This document shows, piece by piece, positions 51,794-60,423 of a stretch of DNA of 61,277 nucleotides. The stretch covers positions 1 to 61,277 of the forward strand of contig JAXISZ010000012.1 of NCBI GenBank assembly GCA_034680345.1, read 5' to 3'. The position numbers were made by a program, and so were the translations under genes. The notes beneath the pieces were generated by a model. That model saw only the letters and a list, made by a program, of their open reading frames with translations. It was not told where the DNA came from and did not search any database. The first letter of the stretch is position 1; the number at the start of each line of letters is the position of its first letter. This stretch comes from SXZD01 sp034680345 (GTDB taxonomy: Bacteria > Pseudomonadota > Gammaproteobacteria > Burkholderiales > Burkholderiaceae_B).

Positions 51794-52425
51794 TTACTTT
51801 GGCATTGTCTAAAGGGCGTATTTTTGAGGAAACTTTGCCGCTGTTAGAGGCGGCGGGGATTCAAGTGCTGGAACATCCAGAGAAGTCTCGCAAACTGATT
51901 ATTCCTACCAATCGTTCGGATGTGCGTGTGCTCATTGTGCGAGCAACCGATGTACCAACTTATGTGCAATTTGGTGCAGCAGACTTAGGTGTGGCTGGTA
52001 AAGATGTTTTGGATGAGCATGGTGGTGAGGGCTTGTATCAGCCTGTAGATTTAAAAATTGCGCGTTGTCGGCTTTGTGTAGCTGTTTCTGATGGTTTCGA
52101 CTATGATAATGCTGTGAAACAAGGTGCGCGTTTGCGTGTGGCCACTAAGTATGTGCAGGCGGCGCGTCAGCATTTTGCTGCTAAAGGTGTGCATGTGGAT
52201 ATTATCAAATTATATGGTTCAATGGAGCTAGCGCCTTTGGTTGGTTTGGCCGACGCCATTGTTGATTTGGTGAGTTCAGGCGGGACATTGCGGGCTAATC
52301 AGTTGCGAGAAGTTGAAGAAATTAAAAATATTTCTTCTCGTTTGGTGATTAACCAGGCGGCTTTAAAATTGAAATATGAGCAGGTACAGCCCATTGTGCA
52401 GGCGTTTACACAGGCTGTGATTTAA
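51790..52425 (+). CDS. hisG: ATP phosphoribosyltransferase HisG, short form
   Basis: First step of histidine biosynthesis, ATP plus PRPP. 211 residues: LALSKGRIFEETLPLL, GAADLGVAGKDVLDE and LVSSGGTLRANQLREVEEI are diagnostic. The short form lacks the regulatory domain and normally needs HisZ, which is not seen in this window. Overlaps the murA stop by ATGA. Confidence 0.97.
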   Translation: MITLALSKGRIFEETLPLLEAAGIQVLEHPEKSRKLIIPTNRSDVRVLIVRATDVPTYVQFGAADLGVAGKDVLDEHGGEGLYQPVDLKIARCRLCVAVSDGFDYDNAVKQGARLRVATKYVQAARQHFAAKGVHVDIIKLYGSMELAPLVGLADAIVDLVSSGGTLRANQLREVEEIKNISSRLVINQAALKLKYEQVQPIVQAFTQAVI

Positions 52426-52437
52426 ACAGGGTTTTAT

Positions 52438-53742
52438 ATGTTCACCACTATACGTTGTCTTGATAGTACGCAGAGCGATTTTCAGGAACAACTCAGCCGT
52501 TTGTTGGCATATGAGCAGCAACGAGATCCGCAATTAGAAACCGTAGTGGCGCAAATTATTGCGCAGGTGCAAGCACGAGGAGATCAAGCTGTTTTAGATT
52601 ATACGGCGCGTTTTGATCGTGTAAACGTGCCCACTTTATCAGCGTTAGAGCTTACAGCGCATCAGCTTCAAGCTGCTTTAGACGAGATATCACCACCGGA
52701 TCGCCAGGCTTTAGAAGTTGCTGCGGCGCGTGTCCGGGCTTTTCATGAACGGCAGTTGGGGCAAGATTGGCAGTATCAAGAGGCCGATGGTACTATTTTA
52801 GGGCAACGGCTTACCCCGCTAGACCGTGCAGGCTTGTATGTGCCTGGTGGCAAAGCTGCATATCCGTCCTCAGTTTTGATGAATGCCATTCCGGCCAAAG
52901 TTGCGGGTGTGGCTGAAGTGGTGATGGTTGTTCCAACCCCTGATGGTGTTAAAAATAACTTGGTTTTGGCTGCTGCTGCCATTGCCGGAGTTGATCGAGT
53001 TTTCACAATCGGTGGGGCTCAAGCAATTGCAGCCTTGGCCTACGGCACAGAAACAGTACCGCGTGTTGATAAAATTGTTGGGCCAGGCAATGCTTATGTT
53101 GCAGAAGCTAAGCGGCGGGTGTTTGGCGCAGTGGGCATTGACATGATTGCTGGGCCATCGGAAATTTTAGTGATTGCCGATGGTCAAACACCGCCAGATT
53201 GGGTGGCGATGGACCTGTTTTCTCAAGCGGAGCATGACGAAATGGCCCAGTCTATTTTATTGTGCCCAGATGTTGATTACATTGCAGCGGTACAGGCGAG
53301 TATTGAGCGTTTGTTGCCACAAATGCCTCGTCAGGCCGTGATTGTAAAATCTTTATTGGATCGCGGTGCGTTAATTAAAGTGCGCGATTTACAAGAGGCT
53401 TGCCAAATTGCTAACCAAATAGCTCCTGAACATTTGGAGCTGTCGGTAGCTAATCCACAAGCCTACCTTGCGGCATTAAAACATGCGGGAGCTATTTTTA
53501 TGGGGCCTTATTCATCAGAGTCTTTAGGCGATTATTGTGCCGGCCCAAATCATGTTTTGCCAACGGCTGGAACCGCACGTTTTTCTTCGCCTTTGGGGGT
53601 TTATGATTTTCAAAAACGCACCAGTTTAATTTATGCTTCGGATAAAGGTGCGCACACCTTGGGGAAAATTGCTGCAATATTGGCTGATGGTGAAGGGCTG
53701 CCTGCGCATGCTGCGTCGGCTCGTTACCGTTTACAAAGTTAA
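52438..53742 (+). CDS. hisD: Histidinol dehydrogenase HisD
   Basis: Last two oxidation steps to histidine, zinc- and NAD-dependent. Conserved ERAGLYVPGGKAAYPSSVLM-type block (LDRAGLYVPGGKAAYPSSV here), TIGGAQAIAALAYGT, VGPGNAYVAEAKR and the zinc region LFSQAEHDE are present. 434 residues. Twelve bases after hisG. Confidence 0.98.
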   Translation: MFTTIRCLDSTQSDFQEQLSRLLAYEQQRDPQLETVVAQIIAQVQARGDQAVLDYTARFDRVNVPTLSALELTAHQLQAALDEISPPDRQALEVAAARVRAFHERQLGQDWQYQEADGTILGQRLTPLDRAGLYVPGGKAAYPSSVLMNAIPAKVAGVAEVVMVVPTPDGVKNNLVLAAAAIAGVDRVFTIGGAQAIAALAYGTETVPRVDKIVGPGNAYVAEAKRRVFGAVGIDMIAGPSEILVIADGQTPPDWVAMDLFSQAEHDEMAQSILLCPDVDYIAAVQASIERLLPQMPRQAVIVKSLLDRGALIKVRDLQEACQIANQIAPEHLELSVANPQAYLAALKHAGAIFMGPYSSESLGDYCAGPNHVLPTAGTARFSSPLGVYDFQKRTSLIYASDKGAHTLGKIAAILADGEGLPAHAASARYRLQS

Positions 53743-53765
53743 TAACATTTATTTTTGTTGATTTT

Positions 53766-54851
53766 ATGAATTTATTTCAACAGTACATCGTCAGCACCAT
53801 ACGAGAGGATGTGCTTGCTGCCGGTGCCTACAGTGTTTCAGACGCTACGGGTTTGCTTAAGCTTGATGCTATGGAAAACCCATACCCTTTGCCAGAACAA
53901 TTGCAGGCAGCTGTTGGGTTGGCTTGTGCGCAGGTGGCTTTAAATCGTTATCCTAGTCCTCGCGCTTCAGAGCTAGAACAGGTATTGCGGCAAACTACCG
54001 ATATACCTGATCAAGCTGCTATCATGTTTGGTAATGGTTCAGATGAGCTGTTGCAAATTGCCATACAAGCTTGTTGTAGGCCTGGGGATGTTGTACTTTC
54101 ACCAGTACCAAGTTTTGTGATGTATGCGGTATCTGCGCAGTGGAGCCATGCGCATTTTGTGGGTGTGGACACCTTGGTTGATTTTCAGCTAGACATGCCT
54201 GCTATGTTGCGAGCTATTGCGCAGTATCAACCTAAGGTTATTTTTTTGGCGCATCCAAACAATCCCACTGGACGCACCTACCCGCTTGAACAGTTGCATG
54301 TTCTATTGAAAGCAGCCCCTGGTTTGGTGGTGATTGATGAGGCCTACGCCCCTTTTTCTGATATTAGCTTCATGTCTGAAGTTTTAAGTTATCCCAATGT
54401 GGTGGTGGTGCGTACTTTGTCAAAATTGGGTTTGGCTGGTGCGCGACTAGGATATTTGGTTGGTGCGTCTGCGTGGGTTGAGCACCTAGATAAGGTGAGG
54501 CCCCCTTACAACATTAACGTGTTAACGCGAGCTGCTGTAACGTGCGTATTGTCTCATTCCAAGGTTTTGCAAGAGCAGGCAAGCGTCTTGAAACAACAAC
54601 GTTTGGCATTGGTGCAAGCGCTGGAGCAAACCCAGGGGGTTTTACAAGTTTTTGATTCTCAGGCCAATTTTATTCTTTTTCGTGTTCAAGATGCAGATGC
54701 AGTTTTTACGGGATTGAAGCGATTGGGTGTTTTAATTAAAAACATGAGTAAACAGCATCATTTGCTAGCAAACTGTTTGCGTGTTACCGTTAGCACACCT
54801 GTAGAAAATAAAACCTTAATTGTCGCCTTGCGAAAGGTTTTGGTGTTATGA
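53766..54851 (+). CDS. hisC: Histidinol-phosphate aminotransferase HisC
   Basis: PLP enzyme using glutamate to aminate imidazole acetol-phosphate. The N-terminal LDAMENPYPLP, FGNGSDELLQIAI, HPNNPTGRTYPLEQL, VVIDEAYAPFSD and the PLP lysine in VRTLSKLGLAGARLGYLVG are family-typical. 361 residues. ATGA overlap with hisB. Confidence 0.97.
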   Translation: MNLFQQYIVSTIREDVLAAGAYSVSDATGLLKLDAMENPYPLPEQLQAAVGLACAQVALNRYPSPRASELEQVLRQTTDIPDQAAIMFGNGSDELLQIAIQACCRPGDVVLSPVPSFVMYAVSAQWSHAHFVGVDTLVDFQLDMPAMLRAIAQYQPKVIFLAHPNNPTGRTYPLEQLHVLLKAAPGLVVIDEAYAPFSDISFMSEVLSYPNVVVVRTLSKLGLAGARLGYLVGASAWVEHLDKVRPPYNINVLTRAAVTCVLSHSKVLQEQASVLKQQRLALVQALEQTQGVLQVFDSQANFILFRVQDADAVFTGLKRLGVLIKNMSKQHHLLANCLRVTVSTPVENKTLIVALRKVLVL

Positions 54852-55435
54852 GAACCGCACAAGTCACACGAAATACATTAGAAACTCAAATTCAAGTTGA
54901 AATTAACTTGGATGGTACTGGACAGAAACAACTAAACACGGGCGTTCCTTTTTTAGATCATATGTTGGATCAAATAGCCCGCCATGGTTTAATTGATTTA
55001 AATGTGCACGCACAAGGCGATTTGCATATTGATGCGCATCACACCGTTGAAGACATCGGTATTACCTTGGGTATGGCCTTTGCAAAAGCCTTAGGTGACA
55101 AAAAAGGTTTGCAGCGTTATGGTCACGATTATGTGCCGTTAGACGAAGCTTTGTCTCGGGTGGTGATCGATTTATCTGGGCGTCCCGGTTTGGTTTTTAA
55201 TGTTACTTTTACCCGAGCTATGATTGGTCAGTTTGACGTTGATTTGGTTCATGAGTTTTTTCAAGGGTTTGTAAATCACGCTTTGGTTACCTTGCATATT
55301 GATAACTTGGCGGGAAACAACGCGCATCATCAGTGCGAAACAATATTTAAAGCCTTTGGGCGGGCTTTGCGTATGGCGGTTGCTTTTGATGATCGTCAGG
55401 CAGGGCTTATTCCATCCACCAAAGGGGCATTGTAA
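54848..55435 (+). CDS. hisB: Imidazoleglycerol-phosphate dehydratase HisB
   Basis: Manganese enzyme of the histidine pathway. Metal ligands in GVPFLDHMLDQIARHG, DAHHTVEDIGITLG and NNAHHQCETIFKAFGRALR. 195 residues, i.e. the dehydratase alone without the histidinol-phosphatase domain found in E. coli HisB, so another phosphatase must act. One-base overlap with hisH. Confidence 0.97.
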   Translation: MRTAQVTRNTLETQIQVEINLDGTGQKQLNTGVPFLDHMLDQIARHGLIDLNVHAQGDLHIDAHHTVEDIGITLGMAFAKALGDKKGLQRYGHDYVPLDEALSRVVIDLSGRPGLVFNVTFTRAMIGQFDVDLVHEFFQGFVNHALVTLHIDNLAGNNAHHQCETIFKAFGRALRMAVAFDDRQAGLIPSTKGAL

Positions 55436-56070
55436 TGCCGAAGTACGTGGCTGTGGTTGATTACGGTATAGGCAATTTTCGTTCTGTGCTTAAAGCATTA
55501 GAACACGTAGCCGAGCCAGATCAAACGGTCATTTTAACCAGTGACCCAAATCAAATTTTAAATGCCCAGCGTGTGCTTTTGCCTGGCCAAGGCGCAATGG
55601 CAGATTGTATGCATAATTTGCGGCAAAGTGGCTTATTGCCTGCGGTTTTAGAAGCTGCCCGTAGTAAACCCTTGTTGGGTGTTTGCGTGGGCGAACAAAT
55701 GCTGTTTGAACACAGCACTGAGGGAAATGCCGATTGTTTAGGTTTGTTTCCTGGCGATGTGCGCCGATTTGATCCCCAGCACACCACTGCTCGGGGTTTA
55801 AAGGTACCGCACATGGGTTGGAATCGTGTTTATCAACAACAGCCTCATCCCCTGTGGGAGGGGGTTGACAACGGCGCTTTTTTCTATTTTGTGCACAGTT
55901 ACTACGTTTGCCCCAAAGATACCAGTTTAACCATGGGGCAAACAATTTATGGAGAGCCCTTTACCTGCGCAGTTGGGCGCGCTAATATTTTTGCAACGCA
56001 GTTTCATCCTGAAAAAAGTGCCCGGGACGGACTGCGGCTTTATCATAACTTTATGCGTTGGCACCCCTAG
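55435..56070 (+). CDS. hisH: Imidazole glycerol phosphate synthase glutamine amidotransferase subunit HisH
   Basis: Makes ammonia from glutamine for HisF. DYGIGNFRSVLKALEH at the start, catalytic Cys in LLGVCVGEQMLFEHS, and the His/Glu of ATQFHPEKS complete the class I triad. 211 residues. Ends 37 bases before hisA, the only non-overlapping junction in hisC-hisF. Confidence 0.97.
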   Translation: MPKYVAVVDYGIGNFRSVLKALEHVAEPDQTVILTSDPNQILNAQRVLLPGQGAMADCMHNLRQSGLLPAVLEAARSKPLLGVCVGEQMLFEHSTEGNADCLGLFPGDVRRFDPQHTTARGLKVPHMGWNRVYQQQPHPLWEGVDNGAFFYFVHSYYVCPKDTSLTMGQTIYGEPFTCAVGRANIFATQFHPEKSARDGLRLYHNFMRWHP

Positions 56071-56107
56071 TTTTTTGTATGCTGAATTTTTTGAACTGAT
56101 TTACCAC

Positions 56108-56854
56108 ATGTTGCTCATACCTGCCATCGACCTGAAAGACGGTCACTGCGTTCGCCTGAAACAAGGCGATATGAAACAAGTCACAGTATTTTCTGATGAT
56201 CCCGCGGCTCAAGCCCTTAAGTGGCTTGAAGCGGGGGCACGGCGTTTACACTTGGTTGATTTAAATGGTGCTGTTGCTGGCAAGCCCAAGAACGAGTCTG
56301 CAATCAAAGCGATTGTTCGTGCTGTTGGCGATGAAATACCTATTCAGCTTGGTGGCGGCATTCGCGACCTAGACACCATTGAAAGGTATTTAGACGGCGG
56401 TTTAAGTTACATTATTATTGGTACTGCCGCTGTGAAGAACCCAGGGTTTTTACATGATGCCTGCAGTGCTTTTCCCGGACAAATTATTGTCGGGCTAGAC
56501 GCTCGCGATGGCAAAGTAGCCACAGATGGGTGGAGTAAACTGACGGGTCACGATGTGGTTGACTTGGCCAAAAAATTTGAAGACTACGGCGTTGAGGGTG
56601 TCATTTACACTGACATTGGGCGCGACGGCATGCTTTCAGGTGTCAATGTGGAAGCCACTGTGCGTCTGGCTCAAGCTTTAAGTATTCCGGTGATTGCTTC
56701 TGGCGGGGTTGCTAGTCTCAAAGACGTGGAGGCTTTGTGTGCTGTTGAGCATGAGGGTATTGAGGCTGCCATTTGTGGTCGTGCCATTTATGAAGCTCAA
56801 CTCGACTTTGCTCAGGCCCAGGAATTGGCTGATGAACTGAGCCAAGAAGACTGA
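56108..56854 (+). CDS. hisA: Phosphoribosylformimino-5-aminoimidazole carboxamide ribotide isomerase HisA
   Basis: TIM-barrel Amadori isomerase. LLIPAIDLKDGHCVRLKQGD with the first catalytic Asp, QLGGGIRDLDTIE, GLDARDGKVATDGW and TDIGRDGMLSGVN with the second Asp are conserved. The ATG at 56108 gives the standard N-terminus; the frame stays open upstream into hisH but that part is antisense-like noise. TGATG overlap with hisF. Confidence 0.97.
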   Translation: MLLIPAIDLKDGHCVRLKQGDMKQVTVFSDDPAAQALKWLEAGARRLHLVDLNGAVAGKPKNESAIKAIVRAVGDEIPIQLGGGIRDLDTIERYLDGGLSYIIIGTAAVKNPGFLHDACSAFPGQIIVGLDARDGKVATDGWSKLTGHDVVDLAKKFEDYGVEGVIYTDIGRDGMLSGVNVEATVRLAQALSIPVIASGGVASLKDVEALCAVEHEGIEAAICGRAIYEAQLDFAQAQELADELSQED

Positions 56855-57621
56855 TGATGCTTACCACACGGATTATTCCCTGTTTGGATGTAACAGCCGG
56901 TCGAGTGGTCAAAGGTGTTAATTTTGTGGAATTGCAAGATGCTGGCGATCCGGTAGAGGTGGCTCGACGCTACAATCAACAAGGTGCTGATGAGTTAACG
57001 TTTTTGGATATCACCGCTTCTAGCGATCAACGGGACTTAATTTTATCTGTGATTGAGGCGGTTGCTTCCGAAGTGTTTATTCCGTTAACAGTGGGTGGAG
57101 GTGTTCGTAAAGTCAGCGATGTGCAACGCTTACTTAATGCAGGTGCAGATAAAATCTCAATTAACACAGCCGCTGTGCAAAACCCTGATTTGGTTGCAGA
57201 GGCAGCGGGTCGCTATGGGTCTCAGTGTATTGTTGTCGCCATTGATGCTAAAGCACGAGCCGACGGGCAAGTGGGTTGGGAGGTCTATACCCATGGCGGT
57301 CGCCAAGCAACCGGTTTGGATGTGGTTCAATGGGCGCAAAAACTGCAAGCGTTGGGCGCGGGGGAAATTTTATTAACTAGTATGGACCGCGATGGCACAA
57401 AATCGGGCTTTGATTTAGCATTGACCCGAGCCGTGTCTGAGGCTGTAGATATACCAGTGATTGCTTCCGGTGGTGTAGGCAATTTGCAGCATTTGGTTGA
57501 TGGCGTTAAACAAGGCAAGGCCAATGCTGTGTTGGCAGCCAGCATTTTTCATTATGGTATTTATACAATAGCTCAAGCCAAGGCATTGATGGCTAGTCAA
57601 GCGGTAGCTGTTCGGCAATAA
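56854..57621 (+). CDS. hisF: Imidazole glycerol phosphate synthase cyclase subunit HisF
   Basis: Cyclase partner of HisH. RIIPCLDVTAGRVVKGVNF with catalytic D, FLDITASSDQRDLIL, TVGGGVRKVSDVQRLL and LLTSMDRDGTKSGFDL with the second D are intact. A second ATG at 56857 gives the more common N-terminus and is equally likely. 255 residues. Confidence 0.97.
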   Translation: MMLTTRIIPCLDVTAGRVVKGVNFVELQDAGDPVEVARRYNQQGADELTFLDITASSDQRDLILSVIEAVASEVFIPLTVGGGVRKVSDVQRLLNAGADKISINTAAVQNPDLVAEAAGRYGSQCIVVAIDAKARADGQVGWEVYTHGGRQATGLDVVQWAQKLQALGAGEILLTSMDRDGTKSGFDLALTRAVSEAVDIPVIASGGVGNLQHLVDGVKQGKANAVLAASIFHYGIYTIAQAKALMASQAVAVRQ

Positions 57622-57645
57622 GTGCAGATTAATGGGTGCTGATTG

Positions 57646-58068
57646 ATGAGTGTAGATGTTAATCCAAACCAGGCTTGGTTAGATGCGATACGCTTTGATG
57701 ACCAAGGATTGGTCGTCACCATTGCGCAAGACCAGCAAACGGGTCGAATTTTAATGGTGGCTTGGTCCAATCGCCAAGCTTTGCAAGAAACAGTGAGCAC
57801 GGGTTACGCAACGTATTTTTCGCGTTCGCGGCAGCGTTTGTGGCGTAAAGGTGAAGAGTCGGGGCATCGTCAGCGGGTACATGAAATTCGTTTAGACTGC
57901 GATGGTGATGTGCTGGTGCTCAGTATTAGTCAAGAAGGTGGCGTTGCTTGCCACACGGGTCGTGAAAGTTGTTTTTATTATTGTTTGCAGCCAGATGGTC
58001 AGGGTGATTTTCGTTGGGTAGCGGTAGATCCTGTATTGAAAGACCCTGCCGAAATTTATAAGAAATAA
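57646..58068 (+). CDS. hisI: Phosphoribosyl-AMP cyclohydrolase HisI
   Basis: Zinc enzyme opening the adenine ring of PR-AMP. GRILMVAWSNRQALQETVSTG (given in part), YFSRSRQRLWRKGEESGHRQ, RLDCDGDVLVL and the zinc cysteines in GVACHTGRESCFY are diagnostic. 140 residues from ATG 57646; a TTG one codon upstream is unlikely. Monofunctional, with a separate hisE following. Confidence 0.97.
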   Translation: MSVDVNPNQAWLDAIRFDDQGLVVTIAQDQQTGRILMVAWSNRQALQETVSTGYATYFSRSRQRLWRKGEESGHRQRVHEIRLDCDGDVLVLSISQEGGVACHTGRESCFYYCLQPDGQGDFRWVAVDPVLKDPAEIYKK

Positions 58069-58071
58069 ACC

Positions 58072-58461
58072 ATGTCATTTGTAACCCCTCCAAAACCTCA
58101 ACTCTGTGATATTTTAGCGGAGCTTACCGCTGTGCTTGAAGTCAGAAAGTTAGGCAACCCAGAACAATCTTATGTTGCGCGTTTGTTTCAGAAGGGTCAA
58201 GATGCAATTTTAAAAAAAGTGGGCGAAGAGGCCACCGAAGTGGTGATGGCATCAAAAGATCAGCAGGCTGATAAAATTGTCGGTGAAATGGCAGACTTGT
58301 GGTTTCATAGTATGGTTTTGCTGTCTTATCATGGCTTGACCGCAGCGCATGTATTAGATGAATTGCAGCGCCGCGCTGGTTTATCTGGACTGGTTGAAAA
58401 AGCCAACCGGTCTGGTGATTTTTCTTCTTCTGTTGTTAAGCATTCAGCATCAAGCGAATAA
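58072..58461 (+). CDS. hisE: Phosphoribosyl-ATP pyrophosphohydrolase HisE
   Basis: Second step of the histidine pathway. All-alpha MazG-like fold with the metal-binding block KKVGEEATEVVMASKD and EMADLWFHSMVLLSYHG. 129 residues, of which the C-terminal 20 are a variable tail. Three bases after hisI. Confidence 0.96.
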   Translation: MSFVTPPKPQLCDILAELTAVLEVRKLGNPEQSYVARLFQKGQDAILKKVGEEATEVVMASKDQQADKIVGEMADLWFHSMVLLSYHGLTAAHVLDELQRRAGLSGLVEKANRSGDFSSSVVKHSASSE

Positions 58462-58474
58462 GGGCCTATTCCGT

Positions 58475-58825
58475 ATGAGCGAAAACTGCATTTTTTGTAA
58501 AATTGTTCGCGGTGAAATTCCATCACGTAAAATTTACGAAGACGATGACATTTTAGCTTTTCACGACATTCACCCAGCCGCGCCAGTGCACTTTTTGATT
58601 ATTCCCAAGCGACATATTGAATCTTTGGCGGCTGTTGAGGTTTCTGATCAAGCCGTTTTGGGTAAAATGATGCTGAAAGCCAGTGAATTGGCGCGGGATC
58701 AGGGTTTGGGTGATGGGTTTCGCACAATTGTTAATACGGGACGGGTGGGTTGCCAAGAGGTGTATCATTTGCATATACATGTTTTAGGTGGCCCGAGCCC
58801 TTTGGGTCCTATTTTGGTTCATTAG
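58475..58825 (+). CDS. HIT family nucleotide hydrolase (HinT-like)
   Basis: 116 residues. CIFCKIVRGEIPSRKIYEDD, LAFHDIHPAAPVHFLIIPK and the catalytic HIT motif HLHIHVLGG are clear; the HINT-type purine nucleoside phosphoramidase. ATG 58475 gives the standard MSENCIFC start; the frame is open upstream into hisE but not used. Between hisE and tatA as in related bacteria. Confidence 0.94.
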   Translation: MSENCIFCKIVRGEIPSRKIYEDDDILAFHDIHPAAPVHFLIIPKRHIESLAAVEVSDQAVLGKMMLKASELARDQGLGDGFRTIVNTGRVGCQEVYHLHIHVLGGPSPLGPILVH

Positions 58826-58846
58826 TGGTTAACATTTGAAAACGAG

Positions 58847-58862
58847 TTATTTGCTCAAATAA
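58847..58862. promoter_or_regulatory. 7-bp inverted repeat before tatA
   Basis: TTATTTG and CAAATAA flank two bases just upstream of the tatA ribosome site (AAGGGA). Too tight a loop for a hairpin, so an operator-like dyad or chance in AT-rich DNA. Confidence 0.15.
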
Positions 58863-58877
58863 GCAAGGGAGTTGTAA

Positions 58878-59120
58878 ATGGGTTCTTTTAGTATTTGGCA
58901 TTGGCTGGTTGTACTATTGATTGTGATGCTGGTTTTCGGCACTAAAAAACTGCGTAACATTGGTTCAGATTTGGGTGGGGCTGTTAAAGGCTTTAAAGAG
59001 GGCATGAAAGAAGGAGGTAGCCAAGATACTGTGACCCCTGCGGCGGTTACTCAGCATGCAATTGATGCTCAAGCTGAAAAAACCATCGATGTACAAGCTC
59101 GCGAAAAACCCAACGTTTGA
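58878..59120 (+). CDS. tatA: Twin-arginine translocase subunit TatA
   Basis: 80 residues: short periplasmic N-terminus, TM (about residues 5-21, IWHWLVVLLIVMLVFGT), the FGTKKLRNIGSDLG hinge and amphipathic helix (VKGFKEGMKE), then a polar tail. Forms the translocation pore for folded proteins. GGGAG ribosome site upstream. Confidence 0.95.
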   Translation: MGSFSIWHWLVVLLIVMLVFGTKKLRNIGSDLGGAVKGFKEGMKEGGSQDTVTPAAVTQHAIDAQAEKTIDVQAREKPNV

Positions 59121-59169
59121 AAGCTGATGGTGTCATGGCTTAAGTTATGGCCTAATTTAAGGGGCTCTT

Positions 59170-59655
59170 ATGTTTGATGTCGGCTTTTCTGAAATGCTGG
59201 TGATTGGGGTGGTGGCGCTTGTGGTGATTGGCCCAGAAAAGCTGCCTCGGGTGGCGCGCACTTTGGGCCATTTGATGGGACGCGCGCAACGCTATGTCAA
59301 CCAAGTAAAGCGCGATATTGACCGAGAAGTGCAGTTTGATGATTTGCGTAAATTACAGTCTGAAGTGCAAACTACTGCTGTTGATTTGCAGCGCACAGTT
59401 GAAACGGCAAAGCAAGAATTACAAACCACCGTGGACCGTGTTTCGCTGGACTTAAAATTTACTGAAAATGCGTTAAAGCCAACCGAAGATATAATCTCTG
59501 AAACGTCTGATCCCCCTGTAGCGTCTAAGGTTGCAGAACATTTGGTGGTTCAAGAGTCTAGGCTTGAGCAGCCAACAAGTCACCCAACAACCGTTGAACA
59601 GCCAGCAACGCCTCAAGCAAGCCAAACGAACTATTTACCCAGTTCACACACCTAA
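59170..59655 (+). CDS. tatB: Twin-arginine translocase subunit TatB
   Basis: 161 residues: FDVGFSEMLVIGVVALVVIGPEKLPRVARTLG with the TatB-type Glu and GPEKLP hinge, then a long helix with RYVNQVKRDIDREVQ, and a Thr/Gln/Pro-rich tail. Receptor subunit with TatC. 49 bases after tatA. Confidence 0.95.
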   Translation: MFDVGFSEMLVIGVVALVVIGPEKLPRVARTLGHLMGRAQRYVNQVKRDIDREVQFDDLRKLQSEVQTTAVDLQRTVETAKQELQTTVDRVSLDLKFTENALKPTEDIISETSDPPVASKVAEHLVVQESRLEQPTSHPTTVEQPATPQASQTNYLPSSHT

Positions 59656-59667
59656 TTATTGTAATTT

Positions 59668-60408
59668 ATGAGCCAATCCGAAGACAGTTTTATCTCTCAT
59701 TTGATTGAATTGCGCAATCGTTTATTGCGCTCTGTCATTGCTGTTGCTGTGGTATTTTTGGCGATTATGATTTGGCCTGGAGCGGCTTTTTTTTGGGACA
59801 CTTTAGCCACGCCTTTGCGGGCGGCTTTGCCCCAAGGTACCACTATGATTGCCACTGGTGTGATTACGCCATTTATGATTCCCATTAAGCTGACAGGTAT
59901 GGTGGCTTTTATTATCGCGTTGCCTTATGTTTTGTATCAGGTTTGGGCTTTTGTGGCGCCAGGTTTGTATCAACATGAGAAAAAGCTGGCATTGCCTTTG
60001 GTTATTTCGAGCACATTGTTATTTTTAATTGGCATTGCTTTTTGCCATTTTGTGGTGTTTGGTAGCGTTTTTCGGTTTATTGCAGACTTTGCACCTGCCA
60101 GTATTACACCAGCACCAGACATTGAAGCGTATTTGAGCTTTGTATTGACCATGTTTGTTGCATTTGGTTTGACCTTTGAAGTGCCCATTGTAGTGGTGGT
60201 GTTGGTGTATTTTGGGGTGGTCAGTGTAGAAAAACTCATTCAAGCGCGTAGCTATGTTATTGTGGCCGCGTTTATAGTGGCTGCCGTTGTGACGCCGCCC
60301 GATGTCATGTCGCAACTTTTTTTGGCAATCCCACTGTGTATTTTGTATGAATTGGGTATTTTGGTGGCTAAAATGGTGGGGCGTAGACAGCAGCAGCTGT
60401 TGGAGTGA
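59668..60408 (+). CDS. tatC: Twin-arginine translocase subunit TatC
   Basis: Six-TM core of the Tat receptor. SFISHLIELRNRLLRSVIAV, YQVWAFVAPGLYQHEKKLALPL, FGLTFEVPIVVVVLVYFG and ITPPDVMSQ-like VVTPPDVMSQLFLAIPLCILYELG (in part) are diagnostic. 246 residues. Ends the co-oriented bolA-tat run. Confidence 0.96.
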   Translation: MSQSEDSFISHLIELRNRLLRSVIAVAVVFLAIMIWPGAAFFWDTLATPLRAALPQGTTMIATGVITPFMIPIKLTGMVAFIIALPYVLYQVWAFVAPGLYQHEKKLALPLVISSTLLFLIGIAFCHFVVFGSVFRFIADFAPASITPAPDIEAYLSFVLTMFVAFGLTFEVPIVVVVLVYFGVVSVEKLIQARSYVIVAAFIVAAVVTPPDVMSQLFLAIPLCILYELGILVAKMVGRRQQQLLE

Positions 60409-60423
60409 GTGGGTCAAGGGTAG

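Noticed and set aside
55949..56107. An N-terminal extension of hisA reaching into hisH
   Set aside because: The extra 53 residues have no family similarity, and ATG 56108 gives the exact HisA N-terminus (LLIPAIDLKDG).
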